A DNA stretch of 64,000 nucleotides from Bacteroidales bacterium (lineage in GTDB: Bacteria > Bacteroidota > Bacteroidia > Bacteroidales > F082): the NCBI GenBank assembly GCA_015491905.1, contig WGGC01000029.1, positions 1 to 64,000 of the forward strand, in the 5' to 3' direction. A program made the position numbers and the translations under genes. Positions 8,047-17,262 of the stretch are shown piece after piece. The notes beneath the pieces are model-generated. The model had not been told where the DNA came from. It did not search any database and saw only the letters and a program-made list of their open reading frames with translations. The stretch's first letter is position 1, and each line of letters starts with the position of its first letter.

Positions 8047-9465
8047 TATCATATAGTTCAGTTGGGTTGCCAAATGAATATCTCCGATGGAGAAAGGGTA
8101 AAGGAGGTTATGGAAAGGCTGGGCTTTGAGTCAACAGATGATGAATCTGAAGCTTCTCTGCTGGGAGTGATTGCATGTTCTGTCAGACAAAAAGCTATTG
8201 ATAAAGTGTATTCTAAAATACAAAAATGGAATAAATGGAAAAACAAAAAAAACCTTATTACATTTGTTACCGGATGTGTGTTGCCTGCTGATAGGTTGAA
8301 GTTTCTCAAAACTTTTGATATGGTATTTCCTATGAGTGAATTACCTCAGTTTCCTGAGATGATTCAGCAGTATGGTATTGTCTCTCCTGCCGGATTAATG
8401 AGTATTGATCGTGGACTTCAGGAAATGGAAAAACCTGTTCTAAACATCAAGAATGAGGCAGCCTTTCAGTTAAAAGGAATTAAATTTCCTGAAAAAAAGA
8501 AAGGTGTGTTTCATCCTGAAAAAGGAATCGAAGATTTTTGGCATATAACCCCTCATTATGGTTCCGGGTTTGAAGCATTTATTCCTATTCAAAATGGCTG
8601 TAATAAATTTTGCTCTTTCTGCGCTGTCCCCTACACTCGTGGCCGGGAAGTATCACGGCCTTCAGGAGAAATTATGAATGAATTAAAATATCTGGTGGAA
8701 AAAGGTTATAAATCTATTACCTTACTTGGGCAGAATGTAAATTCGTATGGCTTGGATAAAAAAGGAAAGGAAGTTTCCTTTGCCTCATTACTGGAAATGA
8801 TTGGAGAATTTGGAAATAGCTCGGGGAAAGATTTTTGGGTTTATTTTACCTCTCCGCACCCACGTGATATGACAGAAGAAGTTATAGAAGTTATTTCACG
8901 TTATAAATGTCTTGCAAAACAAATACACCTGCCAATTCAGTCGGGAGATAATGAAGTTCTTGTACGAATGAACAGAAAGCATACTGTAGACCAATACAGG
9001 AAAATAGTGAATTCAATTCGCAGGTTAATTCCCCAGGCTACTTTGTTTACTGATATTATAGTTGGGTTTACCGGTGAAACTGAAGATCAGTTGGAAAATA
9101 CCAGAAAGGCTATAGAAGAATTTAAATATAATATGGCCTACATTGCTCAATATTCTGTTCGTCCAGGAGCTGCAAGTTCACGATGGGTTGATGATATCCC
9201 TAAAGATGAAAAAAAACGTCGCTACCATTTGCTTACTGATGAATTAATGAAACATTCGCATGAATACAATAAGAACCTTATAGGAAAAACAATGGATGTA
9301 TTGGTGCGTGGAAAAGACCGGAAGCAAGGTTACCTTTCAGCTCTTACCGAAGGGAAAATTATTGTTAGATTTCCATCCGATAATACGGAACTGATTGGCT
9401 CATTTGTAAAAGTGAAAGTAGAAAGTGCCGCTCCATTTAGTACCGAAGGTAAAATGATTATTTAG
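8041..9465 (+). CDS. miaB: tRNA-2-methylthio-N6-dimethylallyladenosine synthase MiaB
   Basis: MiaB adds a methylthio group to i6A37 of tRNAs that read UNN codons, using two [4Fe-4S] clusters and SAM. The 474-residue protein has an N-terminal UPF0004 domain with three cluster cysteines (C10 in LGCQMN, one in IACSVRQ, one in TGCVLPAD). The radical-SAM motif CNKFCSFC follows near residue 192, with PYTRGREVSRP, and a C-terminal TRAM domain. A stretch of ~30 extra residues before the radical-SAM domain makes it slightly long for the family. IAC replaces the usual NTC at the second cysteine. It is followed 46 nt later by mtaB. Translation starts inside a dispersed structured element. Confidence 0.9.
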   Translation: MKYHIVQLGCQMNISDGERVKEVMERLGFESTDDESEASLLGVIACSVRQKAIDKVYSKIQKWNKWKNKKNLITFVTGCVLPADRLKFLKTFDMVFPMSELPQFPEMIQQYGIVSPAGLMSIDRGLQEMEKPVLNIKNEAAFQLKGIKFPEKKKGVFHPEKGIEDFWHITPHYGSGFEAFIPIQNGCNKFCSFCAVPYTRGREVSRPSGEIMNELKYLVEKGYKSITLLGQNVNSYGLDKKGKEVSFASLLEMIGEFGNSSGKDFWVYFTSPHPRDMTEEVIEVISRYKCLAKQIHLPIQSGDNEVLVRMNRKHTVDQYRKIVNSIRRLIPQATLFTDIIVGFTGETEDQLENTRKAIEEFKYNMAYIAQYSVRPGAASSRWVDDIPKDEKKRRYHLLTDELMKHSHEYNKNLIGKTMDVLVRGKDRKQGYLSALTEGKIIVRFPSDNTELIGSFVKVKVESAAPFSTEGKMII

Positions 9466-9478
9466 TTTTGATGAGCTC

Positions 9479-9514
9479 TGTCTGACTAATAAAATAAAAA
9501 TTTTTAAACAGATG
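9479..9514 (+). repeat. Partial structured element at mtaB start
   Basis: The 3' part of the dispersed element is recognisable here: TGTCTGAC, an AT-rich loop and TTTAAACAGATGAAA. TGTCTG (9479-9484) can pair with CAGATG (9509-9514) using two G-U pairs, so the helix over the AUG is kept although the sequence has drifted. The upstream half of the element is absent. Confidence 0.5.
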
Positions 9515-10807
9515 AAAAAAATCGCTTTTAAAACATTGGGGTGCCGGTTAAATTTATTTGAAACAGATGCTTTGGCTTCTGAGTTTGCTAAAATGAACTA
9601 TCAGGTAGTCCCTTTTGAAGAAGAAGCTGATGTATATGTTGTTAATACCTGCACGGTTACTAATCAAAGCGACCATAAGTCTAAGCAGGTCATGAATCAG
9701 GTAAACCGTATTCACAACAACTCATTGAAAATTGTTACCGGATGTATGGCTACCCAATTTAAAGAAAAGCTTGAAAATGATACAAAGGTGGATTTCGTTG
9801 TTGACAATGACCATAAGTCATCTATTCCTGCTATGGTAGATGCATATTATAATAACGAAATTGTTGTCCCCGACCGTTTTGAGAAAAATTTATTTGCTTA
9901 CGACCCTGCCGATGAGACTTTCCATACCCGCAGTCTTATAAAAATTCAGGATGGATGTGATAATTTTTGTACTTATTGCATTATTCCTAAAGTGCGTGGA
10001 CGCGCTACCAGTCGTCCGGCAATTGATATTTATGATAATATTCGGCAGGTGGTTGCTTTTGGCTTTAAAGAAGTGGTTCTCACCGGTGTGAATATTGGCC
10101 GCTACCACGATGGCAAAACAGATTTTGAAACTCTTGTGGAAAACATCCTAAATATCCCCGGCGATTTTAGAGTTCGTATTTCGTCCATCGAACCTGACGG
10201 CTACAATGAAAATTTCTTCCGGTTATTTAAAAATCCAAAACTGGCACCACATATGCATATTTGCCTCCAATCAGGGTCGGAAGATATATTATTGAAAATG
10301 AGGCGTATGTATACAGCTAGTACATTTAAAGAAATGGCTGATAATATTCGTGAAAATTATCCCGGATTTAACCTTACAACTGACATTATTGTTGGCTTTC
10401 CCGGCGAAACCGAACAGGATTTTCAAGATAGTTTGGAAATGGCTTCCCATATTGGTTTTGGTCATATTCATACTTTTAAATACAGCGTAAGAAAAGGAAC
10501 AAGAGCGGAACGCATGCCCGGGCACCTTCCTGAAAAGGAAAAAAACCGTCGTTCAGCATTGGTACGGCAGCTTTCCGATGAAATGAAAAAAAATTATCGT
10601 AGCAGTTTTATCGGTAAAACACAAAAGGTATTAATAGAACAGTTTGATGATCAGGGCTTTGCCATTGGATACGGTGAACATTATGTTCCTGTAATTATCC
10701 CTGAAAAAGGTTTGAAAAAAAATGAATTCTATACTGTAAAAATAGAAAAATTACTTCCCGGCGATGACCCGGTTTTATCAGGAAATCGTATCAATAAAAA
10801 AAAATAG
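9512..10807 (+). CDS. mtaB: tRNA t6A37 methylthiotransferase MtaB
   Basis: MtaB converts t6A37 to ms2t6A37 in tRNAs that read ANN codons. The 431-residue protein has the MtaB signature KTLGCRLNLFETDA at the N-terminus, then NTCTVTNQSDHKS and TGCMATQ for the auxiliary cluster. The radical-SAM motif CDNFCTYC lies near residue 148, followed by PKVRGRATSRP. The C-terminus looks like a TRAM domain. It lies 46 nt after miaB, so the two related enzymes may be co-transcribed. A partial copy of the start-codon element precedes it. Confidence 0.92.
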   Translation: MKKIAFKTLGCRLNLFETDALASEFAKMNYQVVPFEEEADVYVVNTCTVTNQSDHKSKQVMNQVNRIHNNSLKIVTGCMATQFKEKLENDTKVDFVVDNDHKSSIPAMVDAYYNNEIVVPDRFEKNLFAYDPADETFHTRSLIKIQDGCDNFCTYCIIPKVRGRATSRPAIDIYDNIRQVVAFGFKEVVLTGVNIGRYHDGKTDFETLVENILNIPGDFRVRISSIEPDGYNENFFRLFKNPKLAPHMHICLQSGSEDILLKMRRMYTASTFKEMADNIRENYPGFNLTTDIIVGFPGETEQDFQDSLEMASHIGFGHIHTFKYSVRKGTRAERMPGHLPEKEKNRRSALVRQLSDEMKKNYRSSFIGKTQKVLIEQFDDQGFAIGYGEHYVPVIIPEKGLKKNEFYTVKIEKLLPGDDPVLSGNRINKKK

Positions 10808-10839
10808 TAAAAAAACCTTTTTAATAAGAAAAGTTTATT

Positions 10840-10847
10840 TAATTTTG
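10840..10847 (+). promoter_or_regulatory. Putative -7 box for rpsT
   Basis: TAATTTTG fits TAnnTTTG, 41 nt before the rpsT start. It suggests that rpsT has its own promoter although it lies close to mtaB. Confidence 0.55.
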
Positions 10848-10887
10848 CACGCCCAAAAGGAATAGTAAATTCAACAAAAAAAGAATT

Positions 10888-11142
10888 ATGGCTAATCATA
10901 AATCAGCACTCAAAAGAATCAGACAAAATGAAGCGCGTAGAACGCATAACCGGTATTATGCCAAAACAATGCGTAACGCAGTAAAAAAATATCGTCAGTT
11001 AACTGATAGAAAAGAAGCGGAAGCACAAGTTCCTAAACTTTATGAAATGGTTGATAAACTAGCTAAAAGGAATATTATCCATAAAAATAAAGCAGGTAAT
11101 TTAAAGTCGAAAATATCAAAATACCTGAATACTTTAAGTTAG
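10888..11142 (+). CDS. rpsT: 30S ribosomal protein S20
   Basis: This 84-residue basic helical protein begins [21 protein letters not shown], the S20 signature. S20 binds 16S rRNA early in 30S assembly. The length is normal. It is followed 21 nt later by a GC-rich intrinsic terminator. Confidence 0.97.
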   Translation: MANHKSALKRIRQNEARRTHNRYYAKTMRNAVKKYRQLTDRKEAEAQVPKLYEMVDKLAKRNIIHKNKAGNLKSKISKYLNTLS

Positions 11143-11163
11143 TATTCTAATTAAGAAGTAATG

Positions 11164-11193
11164 CCCGGATTCTTTATTAGAGTCCGGGTTTTT
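11164..11193 (+). terminator. Intrinsic terminator of rpsT
   Basis: A 10-bp stem (11164-11173 with 11179-11188; one T-G pair) with a GC-rich base (CCCGGA/TCCGGG) and a 5-nt loop is followed by TTTTTG. Confidence 0.9.
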
Positions 11194-11199
11194 GTTTTT

Positions 11200-11355
11200 A
11201 CGGGCGGCTGAACCGGGCTATCCACTTTAGTCACGGCACCAAAAAACGTGTGGCGTAATCTCCTTCGGAGTGCTCCTTTGTCGCATCCTCGTCGAACGCC
11301 ACATCGCTTTTTGTTACCGCGAGCTGCCGTTACTATCCCTGCCGCTAATTCTGCA
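11200..11355. repeat. GC-rich structured interspersed element
   Basis: This ~150-bp island is visibly richer in G and C than its surroundings and holds no open frame. It has the boundary blocks CGGGCTATCC (11214-11223) and CTATCCCTGCCGCTAA near 11333-11348. Between them is a long imperfect hairpin: CAAAAAACG-tGTGGCGT against ACGCCACatCGcTTTTTG, with CCTTCGGAG inside. From memory, elements with these boundary blocks are scattered between genes in many Bacteroidota genomes; I cannot verify that here. The remaining intergenic sequence (11356-11561) is plain AT-rich DNA in which I see nothing. Confidence 0.6.
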
Positions 11356-11561
11356 AAGTATAATACTTTTTAATAAATGAGTAAATTATTCAATTAATAA
11401 GAACTTACATTTATTTATGCAATACTTGTTTGCAATCTTATTGTGTTATATAAATCCTCACTGTTAATATTTAAGTTGCAGGTACACAAAAAAATATAAT
11501 GAGATTGCGAAATTATTATCAGGTTTTAAAGCATTCTTTCCTTTTCAGATATTTATTTTCT

Positions 11562-11569
11562 TAATTTTG
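11562..11569 (+). promoter_or_regulatory. Putative -7 box for dnaX
   Basis: TAATTTTG fits TAnnTTTG, 19 nt before the dnaX start codon, so the leader would be very short. Confidence 0.5.
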
Positions 11570-11587
11570 GCTATCTAAAAATCAAAT

Positions 11588-13519
11588 ATGGATAATTTTA
11601 TTGTTTCGGCACGAAAGTACCGCCCATCAACATTTGCACAGGTGGTAGGCCAGGATTCTATTATTTCTACATTGAAAAATGCTATTCTTTCGGGACATTT
11701 GGCACAGGCATTTCTTTTTACAGGCCCTCGTGGTGTAGGTAAAACTACCTGCGCCCGTATAATGGCAAAGACTATTAATTGTTTAAATCCTACTCCTGAT
11801 GGTGAGCCCTGTAATCAATGTGAATCATGTAAAGCCTTTAACGAAAATGCCTCTTTTAATATCCATGAACTCGATGCTGCATCAAATAACTCTGTAGAAG
11901 ATATAAGAAATCTGGTAGATCAGGTTCGCATTCCACCACAAGCCGGAAAATATAAGGTCTATATTATTGATGAAGTCCATATGCTTTCTACTGCTGCTTT
12001 CAATGCGTTTTTAAAAACTTTGGAAGAACCTCCTGCCTATGCCAAATTTATTTTGGCTACTACTGAAAAACATAAAATTATTCCAACCATATTATCCCGT
12101 TGTCAGATTTTTGATTTTAAAAGGATAAATGTTTCTGATATCGCTAACCATCTTAAATATGTTGCACAAAATGAAAATATTGATGCTGAAGAAGAGGCAT
12201 TGCATGTAATTGCACAAAAAGCTGATGGTGCTTTGCGCGATGCATTGTCAACTTTCGACCAAATTGTTAGTTTTGGAGGTAATAAAATTTCCTATAAAAA
12301 TGTAATTGAAAACCTAAATATACTCGATTACGAATACTACTTTCGGGTTACGGATGCTTTGATAAAAGGTGATGTCGCTGATGCTTTTATCGTATTTGAT
12401 GAGGTGCTGGCAAATGGATTTGACGGACAGGATTTTTTAAGCGGATTAAATGAGCATTTACGTAATTTGCTGGTTATTAAAAATCCTAAAACAATTAAAC
12501 TGTTCCAGTCGGGAAAAACATTAAAAGAGCAATATCGTGTTCAATCGGAACAAACTCCATATTCATTTCTTTTTAAAGCACTGGAAATAACAAATAAATA
12601 CGATTTAGGTTATAAAAGCAGCAACAATAAAAGATTACATGTAGAAATTGCTTTAACAGAACTCGCAGTTTTAATTAATGGTTTACCGGAGGAAACTTTT
12701 TCGTCAGTTCAGGCAAATAAAAAAAATACTGCTTCCGTAAGCTATGACAAAGCTACATCTTCAGCACCTACAAAAGTGAACGAAAAACAACCAAAGGAAA
12801 TTCTAAATGTTCAAGCTGAAAAACAAAATCAAAAATCTAAAATTCCTGATGACGATACAGCAAAAATAAATCCTGAAAAAGTAAAGTATGCCAGTGCTGA
12901 ACCTTCCTCTTCCATTAAAAAAGAAACTGTTCAGGAGGTTACTAAAAAAAAAGAAACTATTCAGGATAAACCCGGAGTAACTGTTAGTGATCAAAAAACA
13001 GGGAAAACAAACTCTGTTTCAGGATCATTACACAAAAAAGTTACCGCCCAAAGCGGCAATAAAAGAGGCTATAGAAACATTTCTATTAAAGATAGTCTTA
13101 GTGCTTTGAAAGCAAAAAAACAACAGTCCGAAAATGAAACTGAAGAGCCTGTAATAGCAACACCTTTTTCTCAGGAAGCACTTGAAAAAGTATGGTTTGA
13201 ATTTGTTGAGAAATATAGGGAAAATTCTCCCAGTTTTGTTCATACTCTTGCAAAATCAAAACCTTTGCTAACCACTGATTTTATTGTTGAATATAAAATT
13301 CCAAATATTCTTTTGGCAAAAGACACCCTTAATGTTTCTATTTTATTGAACTTTCTGAAAAAAAACCTTAACAATAATCAAATTAAATTAAAAGCCCGGT
13401 TGCCTGAAAAAAATGAGGTTCAGGAGGCATATACCGACAGTGAGGTTATGAAGGAACTTTCTGAAAAATATCCCGAACTTAATAAATTAAAAAATACTTT
13501 CGACTTGGAATTAGGTTAA
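11588..13519 (+). CDS. dnaX: DNA polymerase III subunit gamma/tau
   Basis: DnaX is the clamp-loader ATPase. The 643-residue protein starts with the typical RKYRPSTFAQVVGQ. It has Walker A GPRGVGKTT (about 46-54), a four-cysteine zinc module (CLNP...CNQCESC, about 65-83), Walker B DEVHML and the sensor 1 region ATTEKHKI. Clamp-loader domains fill the first ~370 residues. A low-complexity Lys/Ser/Thr-rich linker (about 375-510) leads to a C-terminal tau-like domain. I see no clear frameshift site for a separate gamma form. Confidence 0.95.
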   Translation: MDNFIVSARKYRPSTFAQVVGQDSIISTLKNAILSGHLAQAFLFTGPRGVGKTTCARIMAKTINCLNPTPDGEPCNQCESCKAFNENASFNIHELDAASNNSVEDIRNLVDQVRIPPQAGKYKVYIIDEVHMLSTAAFNAFLKTLEEPPAYAKFILATTEKHKIIPTILSRCQIFDFKRINVSDIANHLKYVAQNENIDAEEEALHVIAQKADGALRDALSTFDQIVSFGGNKISYKNVIENLNILDYEYYFRVTDALIKGDVADAFIVFDEVLANGFDGQDFLSGLNEHLRNLLVIKNPKTIKLFQSGKTLKEQYRVQSEQTPYSFLFKALEITNKYDLGYKSSNNKRLHVEIALTELAVLINGLPEETFSSVQANKKNTASVSYDKATSSAPTKVNEKQPKEILNVQAEKQNQKSKIPDDDTAKINPEKVKYASAEPSSSIKKETVQEVTKKKETIQDKPGVTVSDQKTGKTNSVSGSLHKKVTAQSGNKRGYRNISIKDSLSALKAKKQQSENETEEPVIATPFSQEALEKVWFEFVEKYRENSPSFVHTLAKSKPLLTTDFIVEYKIPNILLAKDTLNVSILLNFLKKNLNNNQIKLKARLPEKNEVQEAYTDSEVMKELSEKYPELNKLKNTFDLELG

Positions 13520-13600
13520 TAAACTGATATTTAACATTATATAAAAAATGTTAAATTTTTTTATTGATTTATATAAAACTTTTTGTTCATTAAAATTTAT

Positions 13601-13608
13601 TACTTTTG
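13601..13608 (+). promoter_or_regulatory. Putative -7 box for the M13 peptidase gene
   Basis: TACTTTTG fits TAnnTTTG, 136 nt before the start at 13745. TTTG at 13582-13585 is too close for ideal -33 spacing. Confidence 0.5.
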
Positions 13609-13744
13609 AACCTCCAAAATGGAAAACAATAAAGTTAGATAATTATTTTTGTCATGTACCCCCTTACGCAGTTGTTTTTCAGATGAATGGATACTTAATT
13701 AATAGGGTGTTAACTTAATCATCAATTCAAAAAAATTAAATCAA

Positions 13745-15793
13745 ATGAAAAAAATTTTTTACAGTTTATTGATTGTAGCTTTACTGGGTACACTTGGAGC
13801 TTGTAATCAACAAAAAACTAAAACAAAAAACAGTATGAATAAAGCAATTAATCCGGCTAACATGGATCCAAATGTTAAACCGGGAGATAATTTTTATGTG
13901 TATGTTAATGGTGGGTGGATGAAAACACATCCTATACCGCCTGAATATAGTTCCTATGGAGCTTTTACCGAATTATATGAAAACAATCAAAAGGAATTAA
14001 AAAATTTGATTGATGAAATTTCAAAAAAAACCGATGCTAAACCTGGTAGCGTAGATCAGAAAATCAGAGACTTTTTTAATAGCGGAATGGATACAGCTCA
14101 GATTGATGAGCTTGGGATAAAAGCTATTGAACCAGAGTTGAAAGCTATAAACAGTATAAAAAGTAAAAAAGGAGTACAAATGGAAATTGCAGAACTGCAT
14201 ACCCAGGGTGTTCATCCTTTGTTTTATTTTTATGCTGGTGCTGATGAGAAAAACAGCAGCATGGAAATTGCTAATCTGTATCAGGGAGGATTGGGATTAC
14301 CTGATGTAGATTATTATCTGAAAAATGATCCTACAAGTAAAAAAATAAGAAAAGCGTATGTAGCTTATATTACCAAAATGTTTGAACTGGCAGGTGATAA
14401 AAAGGCTAAAGCCGAAAAGGAAGCTCAAGAAGTAATGAATCTGGAAACACGTTTGGCAAAAATATCATTTACACGCTTACAACGCCGGACTCCTGAAAAA
14501 AACTATAACAAAATGCCTGTTAGTGAGTTACAAAAACTCTCTCCCTCCATTAACTGGAAAGGATATTTTAGTAATATTGGTTTAAAAAATCCGGGTGAAA
14601 TTAATGTTGCACAGTTACCTTTCTTTGAAAAAGTCAGCCCCTTGATGAAAAATCTTCCATTAAGTCAGTGGAAAGCTTATCTTAAATGGACTTTACTAAA
14701 CGATGCTGCTCCGTTCTTAAGTAAACCTTTTGAATTGGCACATTTCGATTTTTATGGGAAAACATTATCAGGCCAACAAAAAATGCGCCCACGTTGGAAA
14801 AGAGTTTTGGGGGCTACTTCTTCAAGCCTTGGAGAAGCATTGGGAAAATTGTATGTAGAAAAATATTTCCCTCCTGAAGCTAAAAAAAGAATGGTGAAAC
14901 TTGTAGGTAATTTACGAACTGCTTTTGGCGAAAGAATTAAAAAACTCGACTGGATGGGTGAAGCTACAAAAAAGAAAGCTCTTGAAAAACTGGAAGCAAT
15001 TACTGTTAAAGTTGGTTATCCAGATAAATGGCGTGATTATTCAGGGTTAAAGGTAGTTCCTGATAATTACTTCCAAAATATTATGAATGCCAGCAAATTT
15101 TCATTTGAGTATAATCTAAATAAAGTTGGAAAACCGGTTGACAAATCGGAATGGGGAATGACACCGCAAACAGTTAATGCTTATTATAATCCTTCCAATA
15201 ACGAAATTGTTTTCCCCGCAGGAATATTACAACCTCCATTTTTTGATAAAGATGCTGATGATGCAGTTAATTATGGTGCCATTGGTGTTGTTATAGGACA
15301 TGAAATGACACATGGTTTTGATGATCAGGGAAGAAAATATGATAAAAATGGGAATATGAATGATTGGTGGACTCCTGAAGATGTAAAGCGTTTTAAAGAA
15401 AAAACTGCTAAACTGGCAGAGCAATATGATCATTTTACAATTCTTGATTCTTTGCATGTAAACGGCCAGTTAACAATGGGTGAAAATATTGCGGACCTTG
15501 GTGGGCTAAATATTTCGCATGATGCACTAAAAATGGCTTTAAAAGGTAAGCATCCAAAACCTATCGATGGGTTTACAGCAGATCAACGTTATTTTCTCTC
15601 TTATGCGCAAATTTGGAGACAAAATATAAGGCCTAAAGAATTAGAAAAAAGATTGAAGACAGATGTTCATTCACCTGCAGAAGCCAGAGTTGACATACCC
15701 CCATTTAATATAAATGTTTTTTATAAAGATTTTGATGTTAAACCTGGCCAAAAATTGTATATAGCTCCAAAAGACAGAGTTAAAATTTGGTAA
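13745..15793 (+). CDS. M13 family zinc endopeptidase (PepO/neprilysin-like), lipoprotein
   Basis: This 682-residue M13 metallopeptidase cleaves peptides outside the cytoplasm. A lipoprotein signal ends at GACNQQ (Cys about residue 20). The N-terminal M13 domain begins NVKPGDNFYVYVNGGWM. The catalytic site is HEMTH (519-523) with the third zinc ligand E580 in GENIADLGG. The NAYYNP and FPAGILQPPFF motifs and the C-terminal SYAQIWR and RVDIPPFNINVFYKDFDV stretches match the family. The length is normal. It is a single gene with its own promoter and terminator. Confidence 0.95.
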   Translation: MKKIFYSLLIVALLGTLGACNQQKTKTKNSMNKAINPANMDPNVKPGDNFYVYVNGGWMKTHPIPPEYSSYGAFTELYENNQKELKNLIDEISKKTDAKPGSVDQKIRDFFNSGMDTAQIDELGIKAIEPELKAINSIKSKKGVQMEIAELHTQGVHPLFYFYAGADEKNSSMEIANLYQGGLGLPDVDYYLKNDPTSKKIRKAYVAYITKMFELAGDKKAKAEKEAQEVMNLETRLAKISFTRLQRRTPEKNYNKMPVSELQKLSPSINWKGYFSNIGLKNPGEINVAQLPFFEKVSPLMKNLPLSQWKAYLKWTLLNDAAPFLSKPFELAHFDFYGKTLSGQQKMRPRWKRVLGATSSSLGEALGKLYVEKYFPPEAKKRMVKLVGNLRTAFGERIKKLDWMGEATKKKALEKLEAITVKVGYPDKWRDYSGLKVVPDNYFQNIMNASKFSFEYNLNKVGKPVDKSEWGMTPQTVNAYYNPSNNEIVFPAGILQPPFFDKDADDAVNYGAIGVVIGHEMTHGFDDQGRKYDKNGNMNDWWTPEDVKRFKEKTAKLAEQYDHFTILDSLHVNGQLTMGENIADLGGLNISHDALKMALKGKHPKPIDGFTADQRYFLSYAQIWRQNIRPKELEKRLKTDVHSPAEARVDIPPFNINVFYKDFDVKPGQKLYIAPKDRVKIW

Positions 15794-15808
15794 TTTTAAA
15801 AACTGATT

Positions 15809-15842
15809 ATCCTCCGGATATCTTTCCGGGGGATATTTTTTT
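15809..15842 (+). terminator. Intrinsic terminator of the M13 peptidase gene
   Basis: A 10-bp stem (15809-15818 with 15825-15834, one T-G pair) is followed by a run of eight T. Confidence 0.88.
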
Positions 15843-15881
15843 GGAGTAAAAATTCTAAAAAATTCACAATAATTAAATTAT

Positions 15882-15889
15882 TACTTTTG
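15882..15889 (+). promoter_or_regulatory. Putative -7 box for the acyltransferase pair
   Basis: TACTTTTG fits TAnnTTTG, 68 nt before the start at 15957. Confidence 0.5.
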
Positions 15890-15956
15890 TCTGTTGAATT
15901 ACCTGTTTGTTTTTTAAAACCGGGTAAACTCTAAAACTTACAAAATACTTCTTCAA

Positions 15957-16514
15957 ATGAAAAAAATAGCAGGCTTTCTATTGAAATTATTCGGTTGGAA
16001 AGTAAAAGGAACTATTCCTGTTCAAATAAAAAAAATGGTCTTAATTGAAGCGCCCCACACCTCAAATTGGGATTATCTGTGGGGAATGTTATCAGCAATG
16101 TCTATAGGAAGACGGGTAACCGTAATTATTAAAAAGGAATTGTTTTTTTGGCCTTTGGGGGTTTTGCTACGTGCTTTAGGCGGTGTTCCTATAGATAGAA
16201 AAGGATCTTCAAATAAAGTGGATGCAATTGCTAAATTGTTTAAAGAGTCAGATGAACTTATACTTTCTATTACCCCAGAAGGAACCCGGTCGAAAGCTAC
16301 CGAATGGAAAAAGGGCTTTTATTATATTGCAATGAAAGCTAATGTTCCCGTATTACTTGCTTCATTAGATTATAAGAAAAAAGAAGGTGTTTTCGGAGAA
16401 CTTATTTACCTAACAGGAGATTATAATAAAGATTTTGAAAAAATATATGAATTTTATAAGGATGTTACACCTAAGTATCCTGGAAAGTTTAGTATTAAAA
16501 AACCCGGAAAGTAA
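15957..16514 (+). CDS. PlsC-like 1-acylglycerol-3-phosphate acyltransferase, first copy
   Basis: This short (185-residue) membrane-associated acyltransferase has the catalytic HxxxxD motif as HTSNWD (about 35-40) and the acceptor-binding motif PEGTRSKATEWKKGFYYIA (about 105-123). FFWPLGVLLRALGGVPIDR matches block II. Such proteins move acyl chains to lysophosphatidic acid or related lipids. It is followed 17 nt later by a clear paralogue, so the two are one operon from a tandem duplication. The short form is common in Bacteroidota. Confidence 0.85.
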   Translation: MKKIAGFLLKLFGWKVKGTIPVQIKKMVLIEAPHTSNWDYLWGMLSAMSIGRRVTVIIKKELFFWPLGVLLRALGGVPIDRKGSSNKVDAIAKLFKESDELILSITPEGTRSKATEWKKGFYYIAMKANVPVLLASLDYKKKEGVFGELIYLTGDYNKDFEKIYEFYKDVTPKYPGKFSIKKPGK

Positions 16515-16531
16515 ATATTCTTAGTCAAATA

Positions 16532-17083
16532 ATGAAAAGGATTGCATACTTTATATTAGTTAAATTGTTAGGTTGGGAGATTTCGGGTACTGTTCCTGAA
16601 AATGTTACTAAAGCTGTCATAACTGTTGCCCCTCATACTTCTTTATGGGATTTCGTTGTTGGAAGGTTGGCTTTTTGGATTTTAAATATAAATGTCAAAT
16701 TTATTATTAATAAAAAATATTTTTTTTGGCCTTTGGGCGGCTTGCTAAAATTATTGGGTGGCGTTCCTGTAAAACAGGATAAAGCAACTAAAGTATTATT
16801 TCAGATAACACAACTTTTTAAAACCAAAGAGTCGTTTTTTATGGTAATCACCCCTGAAGGTACCCGTTCTATAGCAAAAGAATGGAAAAAAGGATTTTAT
16901 CAAATTGCTAAAATTGCTAAAGTACCTGTAATATTGGCTTTTATTGATTATAAATTTAAAAAGGGTGGCCTTGGGCCGGTAATCAATATTACAGGTGATT
17001 TTAACAGGGATTTTAATGATATTAAAAACTTTTATAAACAATTTCATGCTAAACATCCGGAAAAATATAATCTTTCCGGATAA
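16532..17083 (+). CDS. PlsC-like 1-acylglycerol-3-phosphate acyltransferase, second copy
   Basis: This 183-residue paralogue of the upstream gene keeps the same motifs: HTSLWD, FFWPLGGLLKLLGGVPV and PEGTRSIAKEWKKGFYQIA. Both copies keep their catalytic residues, so both are probably active, perhaps on different lipids. A 9-bp hairpin (17055-17063 with 17073-17081) overlaps the stop codon but lacks a T run directly after it. Confidence 0.85.
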   Translation: MKRIAYFILVKLLGWEISGTVPENVTKAVITVAPHTSLWDFVVGRLAFWILNINVKFIINKKYFFWPLGGLLKLLGGVPVKQDKATKVLFQITQLFKTKESFFMVITPEGTRSIAKEWKKGFYQIAKIAKVPVILAFIDYKFKKGGLGPVINITGDFNRDFNDIKNFYKQFHAKHPEKYNLSG

Positions 17084-17230
17084 TGAGAAATGCTGTATTC
17101 CTAATTTTTTTTAAATAAATTTATCTAATTAGTTATAATGTATAAGTCAATTCACATAATTAAATTCACATTTTACCTGTTGATAACCTCATCTTACCGA
17201 TTTATGCTTATATGAGTTTTTTTAGAATAT

Positions 17231-17238
17231 TATTTTTG
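17231..17238 (+). promoter_or_regulatory. Putative -7 box that places the downstream start at 17263
   Basis: TATTTTTG fits TAnnTTTG. It lies inside the longest open frame (from 17212), which argues that translation starts at the internal ATG 17263. There the signal peptide has normal length and an AGAAAGA sequence precedes the start. Confidence 0.45.
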
Positions 17239-17262
17239 TTAAAAAAATTGAAAATAGAAAGA

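Noticed and set aside
17055-17081. Hairpin over the second acyltransferase stop codon as a terminator
   Set aside because: The stem is good, but no T run follows directly; the T-rich stretch is ~20 nt away.
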